Shown here: piece after piece, positions 1-9,961 of the stretch
Position numbering within the stretch: the stretch's first letter is position 1
Layout: the number at the start of each line of letters is the position of its first letter
Source of the DNA: Magnimaribacter mokuoloeensis
GTDB taxonomy: Bacteria > Pseudomonadota > Gammaproteobacteria > Magnimaribacterales > Magnimaribacteraceae
Direction: 5' to 3'
Assembly: GCA_041860225.1 (NCBI GenBank)
Contig: CP151794.1
Location: 682,001 to 746,000, forward strand
Length of the DNA stretch: 64,000 bases
The notes under the pieces: model-generated
What the model saw: the letters and a program-made list of their open reading frames with translations, nothing else
What the model was told of the DNA's origin: nothing
The model's database searches: none
Made by a program: the position numbers and the translations under genes

Positions 1-2742
1 ATCGGTCCAGAGGATGGTACTGAACTCATGGAAAATATAACAGAGCAAGGATTAAATTATTTTTCAGAAGCGGAATCTGACTCAGGTGGAGTCAATTCTG
101 CAAGGGGTGATGTAGGAGCTTATAACCTGAGGAATATAGGTGTTGGAAATACTTTAGTTTTACTAAATGGAAGAAGGCTAGTAAATAATGCAGGTTACCA
201 AACTGAATTACTTGGCGGTGATTACGTCCCCACCATGTCGGTTAATACAAACCTAATACCTTCAAATGCCCTAGATAGAGTAGAACTTTTAAAAGATGGT
301 GCTTCAGCTATTTACGGTGCAGACGCTGTTGCAGGGGTTGTAAATAATGTTCTTGAAACAGATTTTACAGGCTTTGAAGTTTCGTTCAGAGGCACGGGCT
401 ATGATCATTTTGCTGCAAACGATGATAGAGTACAAATCAAGTATGGTGGCGATTTTAATGAAGGTCGTACAAATATTTCTATTATGTTTGACTATTATGA
501 TAGAGACGCAATAGCCGCATCAGAAGATCCAAGATGGGGTGATTCAGATCACAGAAAATGGATTCCTGCAGATTCATTATGGGCAGGAGATACTTCATTT
601 AGGAATCTTTATTCTGGAAAATGGGCACAACTAGATCTTCGTGGAAGAACAAGCTATACCGACTCAGCAGGCGAAATCCAGATCATGCCTTCCTCTGATC
701 CTAGATGTTCCAGATCTGACTCTAAAGATACCGGTTATGGTACTTGCCTTGGAGTGGATACTACCTCTCTTGCAAATGGTGAATACTGGATAAATCCAGG
801 TCAATTCAGAGATTTCAGGGGCGAACTGGAAAGAGATAATACTTTTATATTTGTTAATCATGAGATGGATAATGGCAATCAACTCTTTGCAGAAATTGGT
901 CAGTATAATTCTGATTATAGACGTCTAAAAGAGCCAGCTGGTGACTTCTCAACAGCTCTTTTGAATATAGGTCCAGACTATTATTTTACTAACCAGCTTG
1001 GTATAAATGATGATAACAGCAGTTCAAATAAGAATATAAGAATCGATAATTGGAGACCCGATATAGGGCCTAGAATTATAAATGTCGATAAAGACACATC
1101 ACGATACCTCATTGGGTTAAGGGGAAAAACTGATTCGGGCTGGGATTGGGAAACTGCTATTCTAAAATCCAAAGCAAAATCGGAGGATTTCACTCAAAAT
1201 CGTTTATCAAATAGCTTGCTACAGGCTGGATTGAATGACCCTACTTCAAATGCAATTAATATCTTTTCTTCAGATGTAAAAACTGCACTAGCTCCAGCTA
1301 TTGTTGATGTATATAGGAATGACACAAGTGAGTTGAACTCTATAGATTTCAAAGCCTCTAATTCTGAATTATTTGATATGCCAGCGGGGCCAGTAGCTTT
1401 ATTAGTAGGTTTCGAATATAGAGAAGAAAAATATTCAGATGACAGAGACCCTAGGTTAGATGGGACAATACAGTACACTTCTTTTGTAACAGGTCTTACT
1501 TTCCCTTTTGTAGGAGATGTTCTCGGATCAAGTCCAACCGTTGATACTAAAGGAGAAAGAGAAACTAATTCTATCTTTGCAGAATTAATTATTCCTTTAG
1601 CTGATAATATTGAATCACAAGTCGCAATTAGGCATGAAGATCCAGATGACACAGAATCTTCTACCGTTGGAAAATTTGCCATTGGATGGAATGCTACTCA
1701 GAATCTATCTTTTAGAGGATCTGTCTCAACGTCTTTTAGAGTGCCAAACTTAATTCAACAGAATCAACCTTACGTTACTAGAAGCGGAAATGTAGATGAT
1801 GCTGTAGGAGAATTTGTTGGAGGGCAAGTACTAGATGATAGGTACCAAATTGGAAGCTATAGAATTGGTAATCCAAATTTGAAACCTGAAGAGTCTGAAA
1901 ATACTTCTTTGGGTTTAGTGTGGACTCCGGAAATCTTAGAAGGACTGACAATCACATATGATTCTTGGGAGATCGAAAAAGAAAATACAATTGTCTTGCT
2001 TGGAAGACAGAATAGGATGGTTGCAGACTTAGTTGATTTACTAGATTATGGTACTTCAAATTGCTCAAGCTACAATAATCCTAACGTGTTAAGAGATCCA
2101 AATCCTGGTTATTCTGCATCGGATATTGCAGTATTTACCGCTGCAGGTATTTGTCCAGTTGGAGAAGCTTATCTAGTTACAGATCCTTATGCTAACGCTG
2201 CAACAAGAACTCTTTCCGGAGAAGATATTGGTGTTTATTATGATTTAGATACAGATATTGGAAGCTTTAAACTTACAATTAACTACTCTGAAACAGATGA
2301 GTTTACCCAAAAACCAACAGCTGAATATGCAAAATTAACAGCTGCACAAGCTAGTGGAAGGATTCCGTTTGATGTAACTCTTTCAGGATTTGGAGACTTA
2401 GCCGGTTTAGATGGTAATTACACAGCAAAAACTAGCATGAAACTAAGTTATAGATATGGCGATTGGGGTGCTCAGATTTCAAGTTTGAAAAAAGGGGATT
2501 TTTATCAGAGTAGTGAGACTAGATCTGATGGAACAAAATATGTCATACCTTCCATGAGAACAGTGAATGCCTCTGTCTACTATAACTTTGATATTGGTGA
2601 TTATGATGCTAGGCTCAGATTGGCTGTAAAAAATATTGATGATGAAAGAGCTCCATTGGCTGATAGATTCTACGGTTTCTTTGCTGACGCTCATCAAGAC
2701 TATGGAAGAAATTATTATTTAGATTTCAGACTAAGAATGTAA
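1..2742 (+). CDS. TonB-dependent outer-membrane receptor, 5' end missing
   Basis: The frame is open from base 1, so the gene starts left of the window; 913 residues are visible. The first part is the end of a plug domain: it has the typical pattern in which residues reading NLRNIG, a VLLNGRR segment and a VELLKDGASAIYGADAVAGVVN segment follow each other (within roughly residues 40-120 of the visible part). The rest is a long 22-strand-type barrel rich in aromatic and acidic residues, ending YYLDFRLRM with no terminal Phe. Such receptors import siderophores, vitamins or larger organic nutrients using TonB energy. The substrate cannot be told from sequence. The TonB box and signal peptide lie outside the window. 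A strong hairpin terminator follows at once. Confidence 0.95.
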   Translation: MGPEDGTELMENITEQGLNYFSEAESDSGGVNSARGDVGAYNLRNIGVGNTLVLLNGRRLVNNAGYQTELLGGDYVPTMSVNTNLIPSNALDRVELLKDGASAIYGADAVAGVVNNVLETDFTGFEVSFRGTGYDHFAANDDRVQIKYGGDFNEGRTNISIMFDYYDRDAIAASEDPRWGDSDHRKWIPADSLWAGDTSFRNLYSGKWAQLDLRGRTSYTDSAGEIQIMPSSDPRCSRSDSKDTGYGTCLGVDTTSLANGEYWINPGQFRDFRGELERDNTFIFVNHEMDNGNQLFAEIGQYNSDYRRLKEPAGDFSTALLNIGPDYYFTNQLGINDDNSSSNKNIRIDNWRPDIGPRIINVDKDTSRYLIGLRGKTDSGWDWETAILKSKAKSEDFTQNRLSNSLLQAGLNDPTSNAINIFSSDVKTALAPAIVDVYRNDTSELNSIDFKASNSELFDMPAGPVALLVGFEYREEKYSDDRDPRLDGTIQYTSFVTGLTFPFVGDVLGSSPTVDTKGERETNSIFAELIIPLADNIESQVAIRHEDPDDTESSTVGKFAIGWNATQNLSFRGSVSTSFRVPNLIQQNQPYVTRSGNVDDAVGEFVGGQVLDDRYQIGSYRIGNPNLKPEESENTSLGLVWTPEILEGLTITYDSWEIEKENTIVLLGRQNRMVADLVDLLDYGTSNCSSYNNPNVLRDPNPGYSASDIAVFTAAGICPVGEAYLVTDPYANAATRTLSGEDIGVYYDLDTDIGSFKLTINYSETDEFTQKPTAEYAKLTAAQASGRIPFDVTLSGFGDLAGLDGNYTAKTSMKLSYRYGDWGAQISSLKKGDFYQSSETRSDGTKYVIPSMRTVNASVYYNFDIGDYDARLRLAVKNIDDERAPLADRFYGFFADAHQDYGRNYYLDFRLRM

Positions 2743-2755
2743 TTTTCTTTCTAAT

Positions 2756-2783
2756 AAAAAAGGGAGTGGATGCTCCCTTTTTT
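2756..2783 (+). terminator. Rho-independent terminator after the first TonB receptor
   Basis: Six A, then GGGAG, a six-base loop (TGGATG), CTCCC and six T. The 11-bp stem is perfect and followed by a T run, 13 bases after the receptor stop codon. The A and T arms mean it could also work on the other strand. Confidence 0.85.
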
Positions 2784-2798
2784 ATTTAAAATATCAGG

Positions 2799-4244
2799 AT
2801 GAATTTTCTACTTCAAAATAAAGGCTTTGGATTAGGGTTGCTAATAGCATTGCTTATTCTTGGACTGCCTACACCTGAAGATCTTTCGATTGAAGCTCAC
2901 AGAACGGCAGCAATTTTCTTTCTGATGGGAACTTGGTGGGCCACTGAAGCTGTGCCTGTTGCAGTTACTGCCTTAGTTCCTCTTGCCCTATTTCCTTTAT
3001 TAGGTGTAGTAGATATACAAAGTGCTGCAGATCCGTATGCAAATAAAACTATTTATCTTTTCTTTGGTGGCTTTTTAATTGCAACAGCTATTCAAAAATG
3101 GGATTTACATAAAAGGATAGCTCTCTTTGTACTAGAAAATGCTGGATCAAATGGTGCATCGTTAGTATTTGGCTTTATGTTGACAGCAGCTGTAATAAGT
3201 ATGTGGGTTATGAATACCGCTACAACAATCATGCTTTTGCCTATAGGTTTGGCAGTTGTTTCAGTTGTAAAAACGACAGTAAATTATTTATCTGATGAAG
3301 ATCTAGAATCTTTTCAACTTGCCTTATTGCTTGGTATAGCTTACGGGGCTACCATTGGGGGAATGTCTACTTTGATAGGCACTGGCCCAAATGGCATGTT
3401 GGCTGCTTTTATGGCAGACAACTATGACTTGGATATAAGCTTTGTTGACTGGATGAAAGTAGGAGTTCCTCTAAGTGCAGTCATGCTTCCATGCAGTTGG
3501 TTTATCCTTACAAAGTTAGTATTTAAAGTTCACTTTGAAACTTCATCTGAAACAAGAGAATTGCTATCTTCTATGAAAGAGGAATTGGGAAAACTTGAAG
3601 GTCCTGAACTAAAGGTTTTGATTGTTTTTTTTCTTACAGCTATGGCTTGGATGTTTAGAACTGTATTAGATAATTATTCCCTTTTAAGTGGTTTGTCTGA
3701 TGCTGGCATAGCTATGATATCTGCACTCTTTTTGTTTCTTCTTCCCAGTGGAAATAAAGAAAAGAAAGGAGCATTATTAGAATGGAAAGATGCTCAAGAG
3801 AATGTTCCGTGGGGCCTTCTTGTACTTTTTGGAGGAGGCTTAAGTTTAGCAAATGCCGTCCAAACAACTGGTTTAGCTGTTTGGATAGGTAATCTTATAC
3901 CGCAAGGAATCAGCTTAGCTTTAATAGTAATCTTAGTGGTTGCTCTCATTATATTTTTAACGGAGCTAACTTCTAATATGGCAACTACAGCTACCTTCTT
4001 GCCAGTTGTAGCTGCTATAGCTATTCAATCTAACTTTGAACCTTTATTGGTAACTGCTGCGGTTGCATTAGCCGCAAGTTGTGCTTTTATGTTGCCTGTA
4101 GCTACACCACCCAACGCAATCGTTTTTGGATCAGGGTTAATTAGGGTGCCTCAGATGGCAAGAGCAGGCTTTTTGATTAATATATTAGGCATTATGATCG
4201 TATCTCTTGTAGCGGTGATTTCAGTGCCCTACTTTCTTCTTTAG
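2799..4244 (+). CDS. SLC13/DASS-family sodium-coupled dicarboxylate (or sulfate) symporter
   Basis: A 481-residue inner-membrane protein with about 11 hydrophobic segments, close to the length of VcINDY-type transporters (about 450-480). The two re-entrant hairpin motifs that normally carry Ser-Asn-Thr are seen as WVMNTATT (residues 136-143) and ELTSNMATT, each one letter off the consensus. The family imports succinate, malate, citrate or sulfate with Na+. The gene begins 15 bases after the terminator of the preceding gene, so it needs its own promoter or read-through; the region before the ATG is short and has only a weak AGG. Its stop codon interlocks with that of the opposing gamma-glutamyltransferase. 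The exact substrate is inference. Confidence 0.9.
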   Translation: MNFLLQNKGFGLGLLIALLILGLPTPEDLSIEAHRTAAIFFLMGTWWATEAVPVAVTALVPLALFPLLGVVDIQSAADPYANKTIYLFFGGFLIATAIQKWDLHKRIALFVLENAGSNGASLVFGFMLTAAVISMWVMNTATTIMLLPIGLAVVSVVKTTVNYLSDEDLESFQLALLLGIAYGATIGGMSTLIGTGPNGMLAAFMADNYDLDISFVDWMKVGVPLSAVMLPCSWFILTKLVFKVHFETSSETRELLSSMKEELGKLEGPELKVLIVFFLTAMAWMFRTVLDNYSLLSGLSDAGIAMISALFLFLLPSGNKEKKGALLEWKDAQENVPWGLLVLFGGGLSLANAVQTTGLAVWIGNLIPQGISLALIVILVVALIIFLTELTSNMATTATFLPVVAAIAIQSNFEPLLVTAAVALAASCAFMLPVATPPNAIVFGSGLIRVPQMARAGFLINILGIMIVSLVAVISVPYFLL

Positions 4245-5944
4245 TAACCTTTTGCAAGAGCGCCGGGTCTTCGCGTATCAGCTACTCCATATATAGCCTC
4301 ATTTCCAAGAAATATAGCTTGAACGCTTCCCATGGTAGTAGATATTTCAGGTTCATGTCCTCTTTGTTTCAAGAGTTGAATCGTGTCAGGACTAAAACCG
4401 GTTTCTAACTGAAGCTTCCCTTCTAATCTCTGATTTATTCTTGGGGCCATTACTGCTTCAGAAAAGCTCATATCATGATCAATAACGTTACTTATTACCT
4501 GAGTAATAATGTTAGGAATCCTGCCTCCGCCTGGTGAACCTAGAATCATTAATAACTGACCATCAGGTTTGAATACTAAAGTTGGTGTTTGAGTGCTGAT
4601 CATTCTCTTACCAGGTTCCAGCTTATTTGCTTCACTGGTTCCAAACTTAGCATCTTCTCTTCCATAGAAATGAGAAAAATTTCTCATCTGGTTATTCATC
4701 AAGAATCCACCTTTTTCGATAGTGACACCAGATCCAAAAGAGGACCCAAGAGTATATGTATTAGAAACTGCATTTCCTTTGGAATCTATTATCGAAAAGT
4801 GAGTGGTATCAGGACTCTCATCGTGCTTTCTTAAATCTCCTGCAAAAATTTGACCATCAGGAGTTCTCGTCTCAGATATTTGGTCAGCCAGATCCCTTGA
4901 ATATTGTCGATTAAGCATTTGCTTAACTGGTACCTCGTAATAATCAGGATCGCCATGGTACGCTGCTCTATCGGCGTAAGCTCTTTGCATAGACTCAGAT
5001 AGCAAATGAACTGTTTTAGCCGAGTTATGACCTAATTCTTTTAGATCAAAATTTTCTAAAATATTGAGTGTCTGTAATAAAACTAAACCGCCACTTGCTG
5101 CTGGTGGCATAGTTACCACTCTGTAACCTCTATAGGAAGTTTCAATAGGTTCCCGGAGCTTGGCTTTGTAAGAAGCCATATCCTCCATCGTTATAAGTCC
5201 TCCACTAGATAATGATTCTTCTGATATCCATTTAGCGATTTCACCTTTATAAAAAATTTCACTTCCTTTTTTACCGATCTTAAATAAAGTTTTTGCTAAG
5301 TTGGGTTGTTTCAAAATACTCCTAACTTGTACAGGAGCATCATTCAAATCATAAAACTTATCTTTTGAAGCTTGATTGGCAAGCATTGATTCTTTACCCC
5401 ACTCCAGAACATAGTTCAAATCATGAGTTACTTCGAAACCATCTTGGGCTAAAGAGATTGCAGGTTTTATCAAATCATCTAAAGGGAGACTTCCATGATC
5501 TTTATGAGCTTTAAGTAGTCCTGCAACCGATCCCGGCACTGCATTAACAAGATGCCCAAATCTAATTACCTTATCCTTTTCTAAAAATAAGTCGCTGGTT
5601 GCCGATGAGGGAGCTGCAGAACGATAATCAATTGCAGAGATTTCGTCAGACTCTTTATCATAGATTAAAACAAATCCACCGCCTCCGAGATTTCCTGCTC
5701 TCGGCAGTGTAACGGCTAGAGCAAAACCAACTGCTACTGCCGCATCAACAGCATTTCCACCTTTTCGCAGTATGTCGTAACCAACTTCAGTAGCATGTTT
5801 GTTTTGGGATACAACCATAAAATCAGAAGCAATTTCAGGATGAATTCGACTTTGATAGTCTAGAGTAGTTTGTATTCTTGCCTGGATTAAGCCAGTGCAT
5901 AGGAGTGAAGCGAGAAAAATACTAATTAAATAACTTTTTTTCAT
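4241..5944 (-). CDS. ggt: Gamma-glutamyltranspeptidase (downstream member of a tandem pair)
   Basis: A 567-residue N-terminal-nucleophile enzyme that cleaves gamma-glutamyl bonds of glutathione and related peptides, normally in the periplasm. A signal peptide is visible (MKKSYLISIFLASLLCTGLIQA). The autoprocessing site is in DTTHFS, where Thr380 should become the N-terminus and nucleophile of the small subunit; the segment that follows (GNAVSNTYTLGSSFGSG) and a late SPGGGRIPN motif fit the substrate pocket. The N-terminal GGNAVDAAVA and GNLGGGGF motifs are also intact. It lies only three bases downstream of a paralogue, so the two are surely co-transcribed. Full length, with no sign of decay. 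Confidence 0.95.
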   Translation of the reverse strand: MKKSYLISIFLASLLCTGLIQARIQTTLDYQSRIHPEIASDFMVVSQNKHATEVGYDILRKGGNAVDAAVAVGFALAVTLPRAGNLGGGGFVLIYDKESDEISAIDYRSAAPSSATSDLFLEKDKVIRFGHLVNAVPGSVAGLLKAHKDHGSLPLDDLIKPAISLAQDGFEVTHDLNYVLEWGKESMLANQASKDKFYDLNDAPVQVRSILKQPNLAKTLFKIGKKGSEIFYKGEIAKWISEESLSSGGLITMEDMASYKAKLREPIETSYRGYRVVTMPPAASGGLVLLQTLNILENFDLKELGHNSAKTVHLLSESMQRAYADRAAYHGDPDYYEVPVKQMLNRQYSRDLADQISETRTPDGQIFAGDLRKHDESPDTTHFSIIDSKGNAVSNTYTLGSSFGSGVTIEKGGFLMNNQMRNFSHFYGREDAKFGTSEANKLEPGKRMISTQTPTLVFKPDGQLLMILGSPGGGRIPNIITQVISNVIDHDMSFSEAVMAPRINQRLEGKLQLETGFSPDTIQLLKQRGHEPEISTTMGSVQAIFLGNEAIYGVADTRRPGALAKGY

Positions 5945-5947
5945 ACT

Positions 5948-7663
5948 TTAAGGTGTTGCCACACCTGCACTAGGTCGCCTGGGATCTGCAGAGCCATAGA
6001 AATAGTTCCCTTCTTTTACAATAGCTTGAACACTTCCCATTGTTGATGACTGATAGAGCTTATATCCTTTATTCTCCAAAAGTTTCTCTGTATCAGAACC
6101 AAATCCTTTTTCCAACATTAGAACTTCAGGCAACCATTGATGATGCATTCTCGGACTGTGAACAGCTTGCGCTATATTCATTTCATGCTCCATCACATTT
6201 AAAGCTACTTGTAATACTGTAGTTATAATTCTGCTCCCTCCGGGACTACCGAAGACCATATAGGGCTTTTGATCCTTAAAAATAATAGTAGGAGTCATCG
6301 AGGATAGTGGTCTTTTATTGCCTTCAATAGCATTGGCCTCAGATCCTAAAAGACCATAACCATTGGGAGTTCCAGGTTTAGAAGAGAAATCATCCATTTC
6401 ATTATTGATCAACATGCCGGTCCCTGGAATCATCTTCCCTGATCCGTAAGAGAAATTTAGAGTGTATGTGTTTGAAACTGCGTTTCCATAACTATCCATA
6501 ACCGAAAAATGAGTTGTATCAGGACTTTCATATGGGTAAGGGTTGCCTGGAGATACTTCATTAGACGGTGTGACTTGGTCTAAAGAAATCTCTTTATTCA
6601 GAGCTTTTGCATACTTTTTACTGGTAAGACTCGAAGGTACTTTGTAAAAGTCACTATCCCCTAAATATTTGCTTCTATCTGCATAAGCTCTTTTCATAAC
6701 TTCTGCGAGAATATGAATAGTATCTGCACTTCCAAAACCCATTTCTTTTATAGGAAAATCCTCAAGCATATTTAACATTTGTATCAAATGTGTTCCGCCT
6801 GAACTGCTCGGAGGCATCGAAACAACCTTGTATCCTTTATAGTTTCCTTCTAGAGGCTGTCTTTCCGCTACATTGTAATTCTTAAGATCTTTTAGGGTTA
6901 TAAGACCACCGTTTTTTTCCATTTCTTTTACTATTAGCTTTGCTATCTCACCAGTATAAAAAGCTTCAGGTCCATTTTGACTGAGTTGTTTTAGAGTCCA
7001 TGCAAGATCTTTTTGTACAAGAATTTCACCCGCAGAATAGATCTCTTTATTTTTCTTAAAAAATACTTTAGATGCAGCTGGATCAGCAGAAAGTCTTTCT
7101 CTGTATCTTTTAGATGCCAGGGTATTAGCTAAATCATGAGGTATAACAAATCCATCTTCGGCTAATGCTATTGCAGGTTGTAAAACCTCTTCCCAAGTAA
7201 GCGTTCCATATCTCGTGAGAGCATGATGAAATCCTGCTACCGACCCTGGAACACCTGCAGAAAGAAGAGAGAATTGAGCTTTCTTTCTATCATAATCACC
7301 GTTTTCATCTAAAAAGAGATCCCTGGTTGCGGCTGATGGGGCCTTTTCTCTATAGTCAATTGCAATAGTTTTATCTTCTTCTTTTAAGTAGATAACCATG
7401 AAGCCGCCGCCGCCCAAGTTTCCTGCTCGGGGTAGCACTACTGCTAAAGCTAAGCCTGTTGCCACTGCAGCATCAACTGCATTACCGCCCTGTGCAAGAA
7501 TCTGAGCTCCTACCTTACTTGCTATCATTCTTTGGGAAACAACCATTCCCTCATCATCAATGACAGGATGATTGATTGAGCCGTATTCAACAATAGGTAA
7601 ATCATTTGAAAAAAATGGGAAGGAGAGGATTGTAAAAATGACTAATGAAACTACTTTTTTCAT
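5948..7663 (-). CDS. ggt: Gamma-glutamyltranspeptidase (upstream member of a tandem pair)
   Basis: A 571-residue paralogue of the next gene, with a short signal peptide (MKKVVSLVIFTILSFPFFS). The cleavage and nucleophile motif DTTHFS is intact (Thr383), as are NAVSNTYTLNFSYGSG and the late SPGGSRI motif. The two copies share the architecture but differ in many positions, including the residues next to the nucleophile segment (NFSYGSGK here, GSSFGSGV in the other), which points to an old duplication with possible substrate divergence. The expected job is release of glutamate, cysteinylglycine or gamma-glutamyl compounds from scavenged peptides. Confidence 0.95.
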   Translation of the reverse strand: MKKVVSLVIFTILSFPFFSNDLPIVEYGSINHPVIDDEGMVVSQRMIASKVGAQILAQGGNAVDAAVATGLALAVVLPRAGNLGGGGFMVIYLKEEDKTIAIDYREKAPSAATRDLFLDENGDYDRKKAQFSLLSAGVPGSVAGFHHALTRYGTLTWEEVLQPAIALAEDGFVIPHDLANTLASKRYRERLSADPAASKVFFKKNKEIYSAGEILVQKDLAWTLKQLSQNGPEAFYTGEIAKLIVKEMEKNGGLITLKDLKNYNVAERQPLEGNYKGYKVVSMPPSSSGGTHLIQMLNMLEDFPIKEMGFGSADTIHILAEVMKRAYADRSKYLGDSDFYKVPSSLTSKKYAKALNKEISLDQVTPSNEVSPGNPYPYESPDTTHFSVMDSYGNAVSNTYTLNFSYGSGKMIPGTGMLINNEMDDFSSKPGTPNGYGLLGSEANAIEGNKRPLSSMTPTIIFKDQKPYMVFGSPGGSRIITTVLQVALNVMEHEMNIAQAVHSPRMHHQWLPEVLMLEKGFGSDTEKLLENKGYKLYQSSTMGSVQAIVKEGNYFYGSADPRRPSAGVATP

Positions 7664-7723
7664 TTTTAAAGATTAGGATTTAAATAAGTTTTTGTCTAAT
7701 AACATTTATTTATAAAACCATAA

Positions 7724-9085
7724 CTAATCATCAATCGCTTGATAAACAAGAGCATTAAATGTTTCTCTCATTGGCCAAGGGCTTGCCAATAATTGTGTCA
7801 TTACAACGGCGACCAATTCTTCTTTGGGATCTACCCAAAAGAAAGTTGCTGCAGCGCCACCCCAAAAATACATGCCTTTTGATCCATATTGACCAAGCAA
7901 AGCAGGATCTTCAATAACTCCTAGAGTAATCCCAAAACCAGCACCTGGAATGTAATCATCTGATCCTTTGATACGATCAGGTAGAAGATTTGATGACATT
8001 AATTCTACTGACTTCCTACTTAAAACTCTCTCTCCAGCTAGCTCCCCTCCATTAAGAAGCATTTGAGCAAATTTTAAATAATCCTCAGCAGAAGAAACTA
8101 AGCCTGAACCTCCGTCGAATAAAGTGGCAGGTTTTAAATAGGGACTGAAAGATCTATCGTCAATTTTAATCATCAAGAGGTCTTCAGGTATTTTGTTTTT
8201 CATTTCTGGAATTAAACGACCTAAATCCCCAGGGTAGGCATATAAAGATGTAAATCTATCAATTTTTGATGCAGGAACTGAAAAAGAAGTATCATCCATT
8301 TGGAGAGGTTTGAAGATTCTCTCTTCAAGAAAAACATCAAATGTTTGTCCTGAGGCTCTTTCAATCACACAACCTAAAACATCCATGCCCATTGAATAGG
8401 TATATTTTGCGCCAGGTTGATGCATCAAAGGGGCTTTAGAGGCCAAGGCAGCTGAAAAAGAACAAATATCTGGAAAAGATTTTCCAGAACTCACAACTGT
8501 ATTTCCATTAACCTCAAGTGCTTCAAAATTATCAATAAAGAAATAGGGAGACAATCTTTCCTTGGCGTAAATTTTTTGTAACTGTGGGTTAGCTGTAAAA
8601 CTATAAGCAATACCTGAAGTATGAGTAGCTAAATCTCTAATTGTTACCTGTCTTTTGAGTTTTTCTAGAGAGGTAGTACCATCTTCATTTACAACCATTA
8701 CCTCAGTATTAGCAAATTCAGGAATATAAAGAGACACAGGATCGTTAAGCCTTATTTTTCCTTCCTCTAAGAGTATCATTAGAGCAACGCCTGTTATTGG
8801 CTTGCTCATAGAATAGATTCTAAACAAGGAGTCCTTTTGTAGAGGAATTTGTTTTTCTACATCTGAATATCCTTGTGTTTCAAAATGTACAACTTTTCCT
8901 TTCCTAGCGACAGCAGTTATAAATCCAGGAAATCTACCCGCTTTAAGATTGTCCTCAAGTACAGGTACAATTTTATCTAATCTATCTTTGGATATGCCTA
9001 CTTTGCTGGCTTCATAAGAACTAGCACTTGAAAAGAAGGTTAAAGTTGAAAATATAAATAAGAAAATCCATTTTGATTTAAACAT
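7724..9085 (-). CDS. Secreted serine hydrolase of the beta-lactamase / family VIII esterase fold
   Basis: A 453-residue protein with a signal peptide (hydrophobic residues 5-20). The SxxK catalytic motif is S92-M-S-K95 in an IYSMSKPITG context, and the second motif is YSMG in KYTYSMGMDVLG, the Tyr-x-x form usual in EstB-like family VIII esterases and class C-like enzymes. The C-terminal part has GGAAATFFWVDP. These proteins may be esterases, D-amino-acid peptidases or lactamases; the sequence alone does not decide. It sits 60 bases upstream of the two gamma-glutamyltransferases on the same strand and may belong to the same transcript. I would not call it a resistance gene. Confidence 0.88.
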   Translation of the reverse strand: MFKSKWIFLFIFSTLTFFSSASSYEASKVGISKDRLDKIVPVLEDNLKAGRFPGFITAVARKGKVVHFETQGYSDVEKQIPLQKDSLFRIYSMSKPITGVALMILLEEGKIRLNDPVSLYIPEFANTEVMVVNEDGTTSLEKLKRQVTIRDLATHTSGIAYSFTANPQLQKIYAKERLSPYFFIDNFEALEVNGNTVVSSGKSFPDICSFSAALASKAPLMHQPGAKYTYSMGMDVLGCVIERASGQTFDVFLEERIFKPLQMDDTSFSVPASKIDRFTSLYAYPGDLGRLIPEMKNKIPEDLLMIKIDDRSFSPYLKPATLFDGGSGLVSSAEDYLKFAQMLLNGGELAGERVLSRKSVELMSSNLLPDRIKGSDDYIPGAGFGITLGVIEDPALLGQYGSKGMYFWGGAAATFFWVDPKEELVAVVMTQLLASPWPMRETFNALVYQAIDD

Positions 9086-9163
9086 AATTACCCCAATAAG
9101 TTTATTATGGACAATGATACTGAATAATTTGATTAATTTAAGACTAAACTGTAATTTTCTGAT

Positions 9164-9961
9164 ATGAATTTAAACCTAAAAAATAAAAATGCAATTGTGT
9201 GTGCTTCTAGTCAAGGACTAGGTAAGGCTGCAGCATTAGATTTAGCAGAAGAAGGTGTAAATCTTGCTATATGTTCTAGAAATCAAGATAAAATAAATAA
9301 AGTAAAAGAAGAGATCCATCAGAAGATTGACCAAGAAATTAAAGTCATAGCTCTTAAAGTCGACCTTGATTCGCCTGATGAAATTCAAGCCTTCTATAAA
9401 CAAGTCGAAAATGATCTTGGATCGGTCGATATTTTAGTGAACAATAACGGAGGACCTCCCCCAAGTACCTTTGAACAATTGTCTGATGATGATTGGCAAA
9501 CGGCATTTAATTCGACAATGATGTCCTGCCTTAGACTTTCTAAATTAGTAATACCAAATATGAAAAGAAATGGATGGGGAAGAATAATTAACATTTCGTC
9601 AGTATCAGTAAAAACACCTGTAAATGGACTATTTCTTTCTAATAGCTTGAGAATGGGAGTTTTGGGTTGGGCTAAAGCTTTATCAGATGAACTGGCACCG
9701 CATGGGATCACAGTGAATACTGTATGCCCTGGTTATACTAGAACTGAAAGAGTGGAAGCTATTCTTGAAACGCAATCAAATTCTTCTGGTTTAAAAAAAG
9801 AGGATATAGAGAAATCTATTGCTGAAAATATACCTATGAAAAGAGTCGGTGAAGCTGAAGATTTAGCTGGCCTAATAACATTCCTAGCTTCAGAAAAAGC
9901 TGATTACATGACCGGTCTTGCGATTCAGGTAGATGGTGGTTCAGCACGAACTTTTTATTAG
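9164..9961 (+). CDS. Atypical short-chain dehydrogenase/reductase (BKR-like) lacking the Tyr-xxx-Lys pair
   Basis: A 265-residue Rossmann protein. The nucleotide site reads CASSQGLG, without the usual TG at its start. It continues with NNNGGPPPS, INISS and CPGYTRTERV as in the beta-ketoacyl-ACP-reductase-like subgroup of SDRs. Where classical enzymes have YxxxK, this one reads SNSLR in FLSNSLRMGV, so both the catalytic Tyr and Lys are replaced. That replacement is characteristic of the subgroup, so the protein is not a pseudogene. The C-terminus (DGGSARTFY) is normal. The substrate is unknown. It is divergent from the serine hydrolase (78-base gap) and its stop codon interlocks with the next gene. 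Confidence 0.9.
   Translation: MNLNLKNKNAIVCASSQGLGKAAALDLAEEGVNLAICSRNQDKINKVKEEIHQKIDQEIKVIALKVDLDSPDEIQAFYKQVENDLGSVDILVNNNGGPPPSTFEQLSDDDWQTAFNSTMMSCLRLSKLVIPNMKRNGWGRIINISSVSVKTPVNGLFLSNSLRMGVLGWAKALSDELAPHGITVNTVCPGYTRTERVEAILETQSNSSGLKKEDIEKSIAENIPMKRVGEAEDLAGLITFLASEKADYMTGLAIQVDGGSARTFY

Noticed and set aside
1194..1682. 162-codon open frame antisense to the first TonB receptor
   Set aside because: It lies wholly inside the receptor gene, has no recognisable domain and no ribosome site; a shadow frame.
7724..9085. Beta-lactamase-like gene as an antibiotic resistance determinant
   Set aside because: The YSM motif and length fit family VIII esterases as well; nothing in the context points to resistance or mobility.
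9394..9711. 105-codon frame antisense to the atypical SDR
   Set aside because: Low-quality composition without motifs; the SDR on the other strand is complete and clear.
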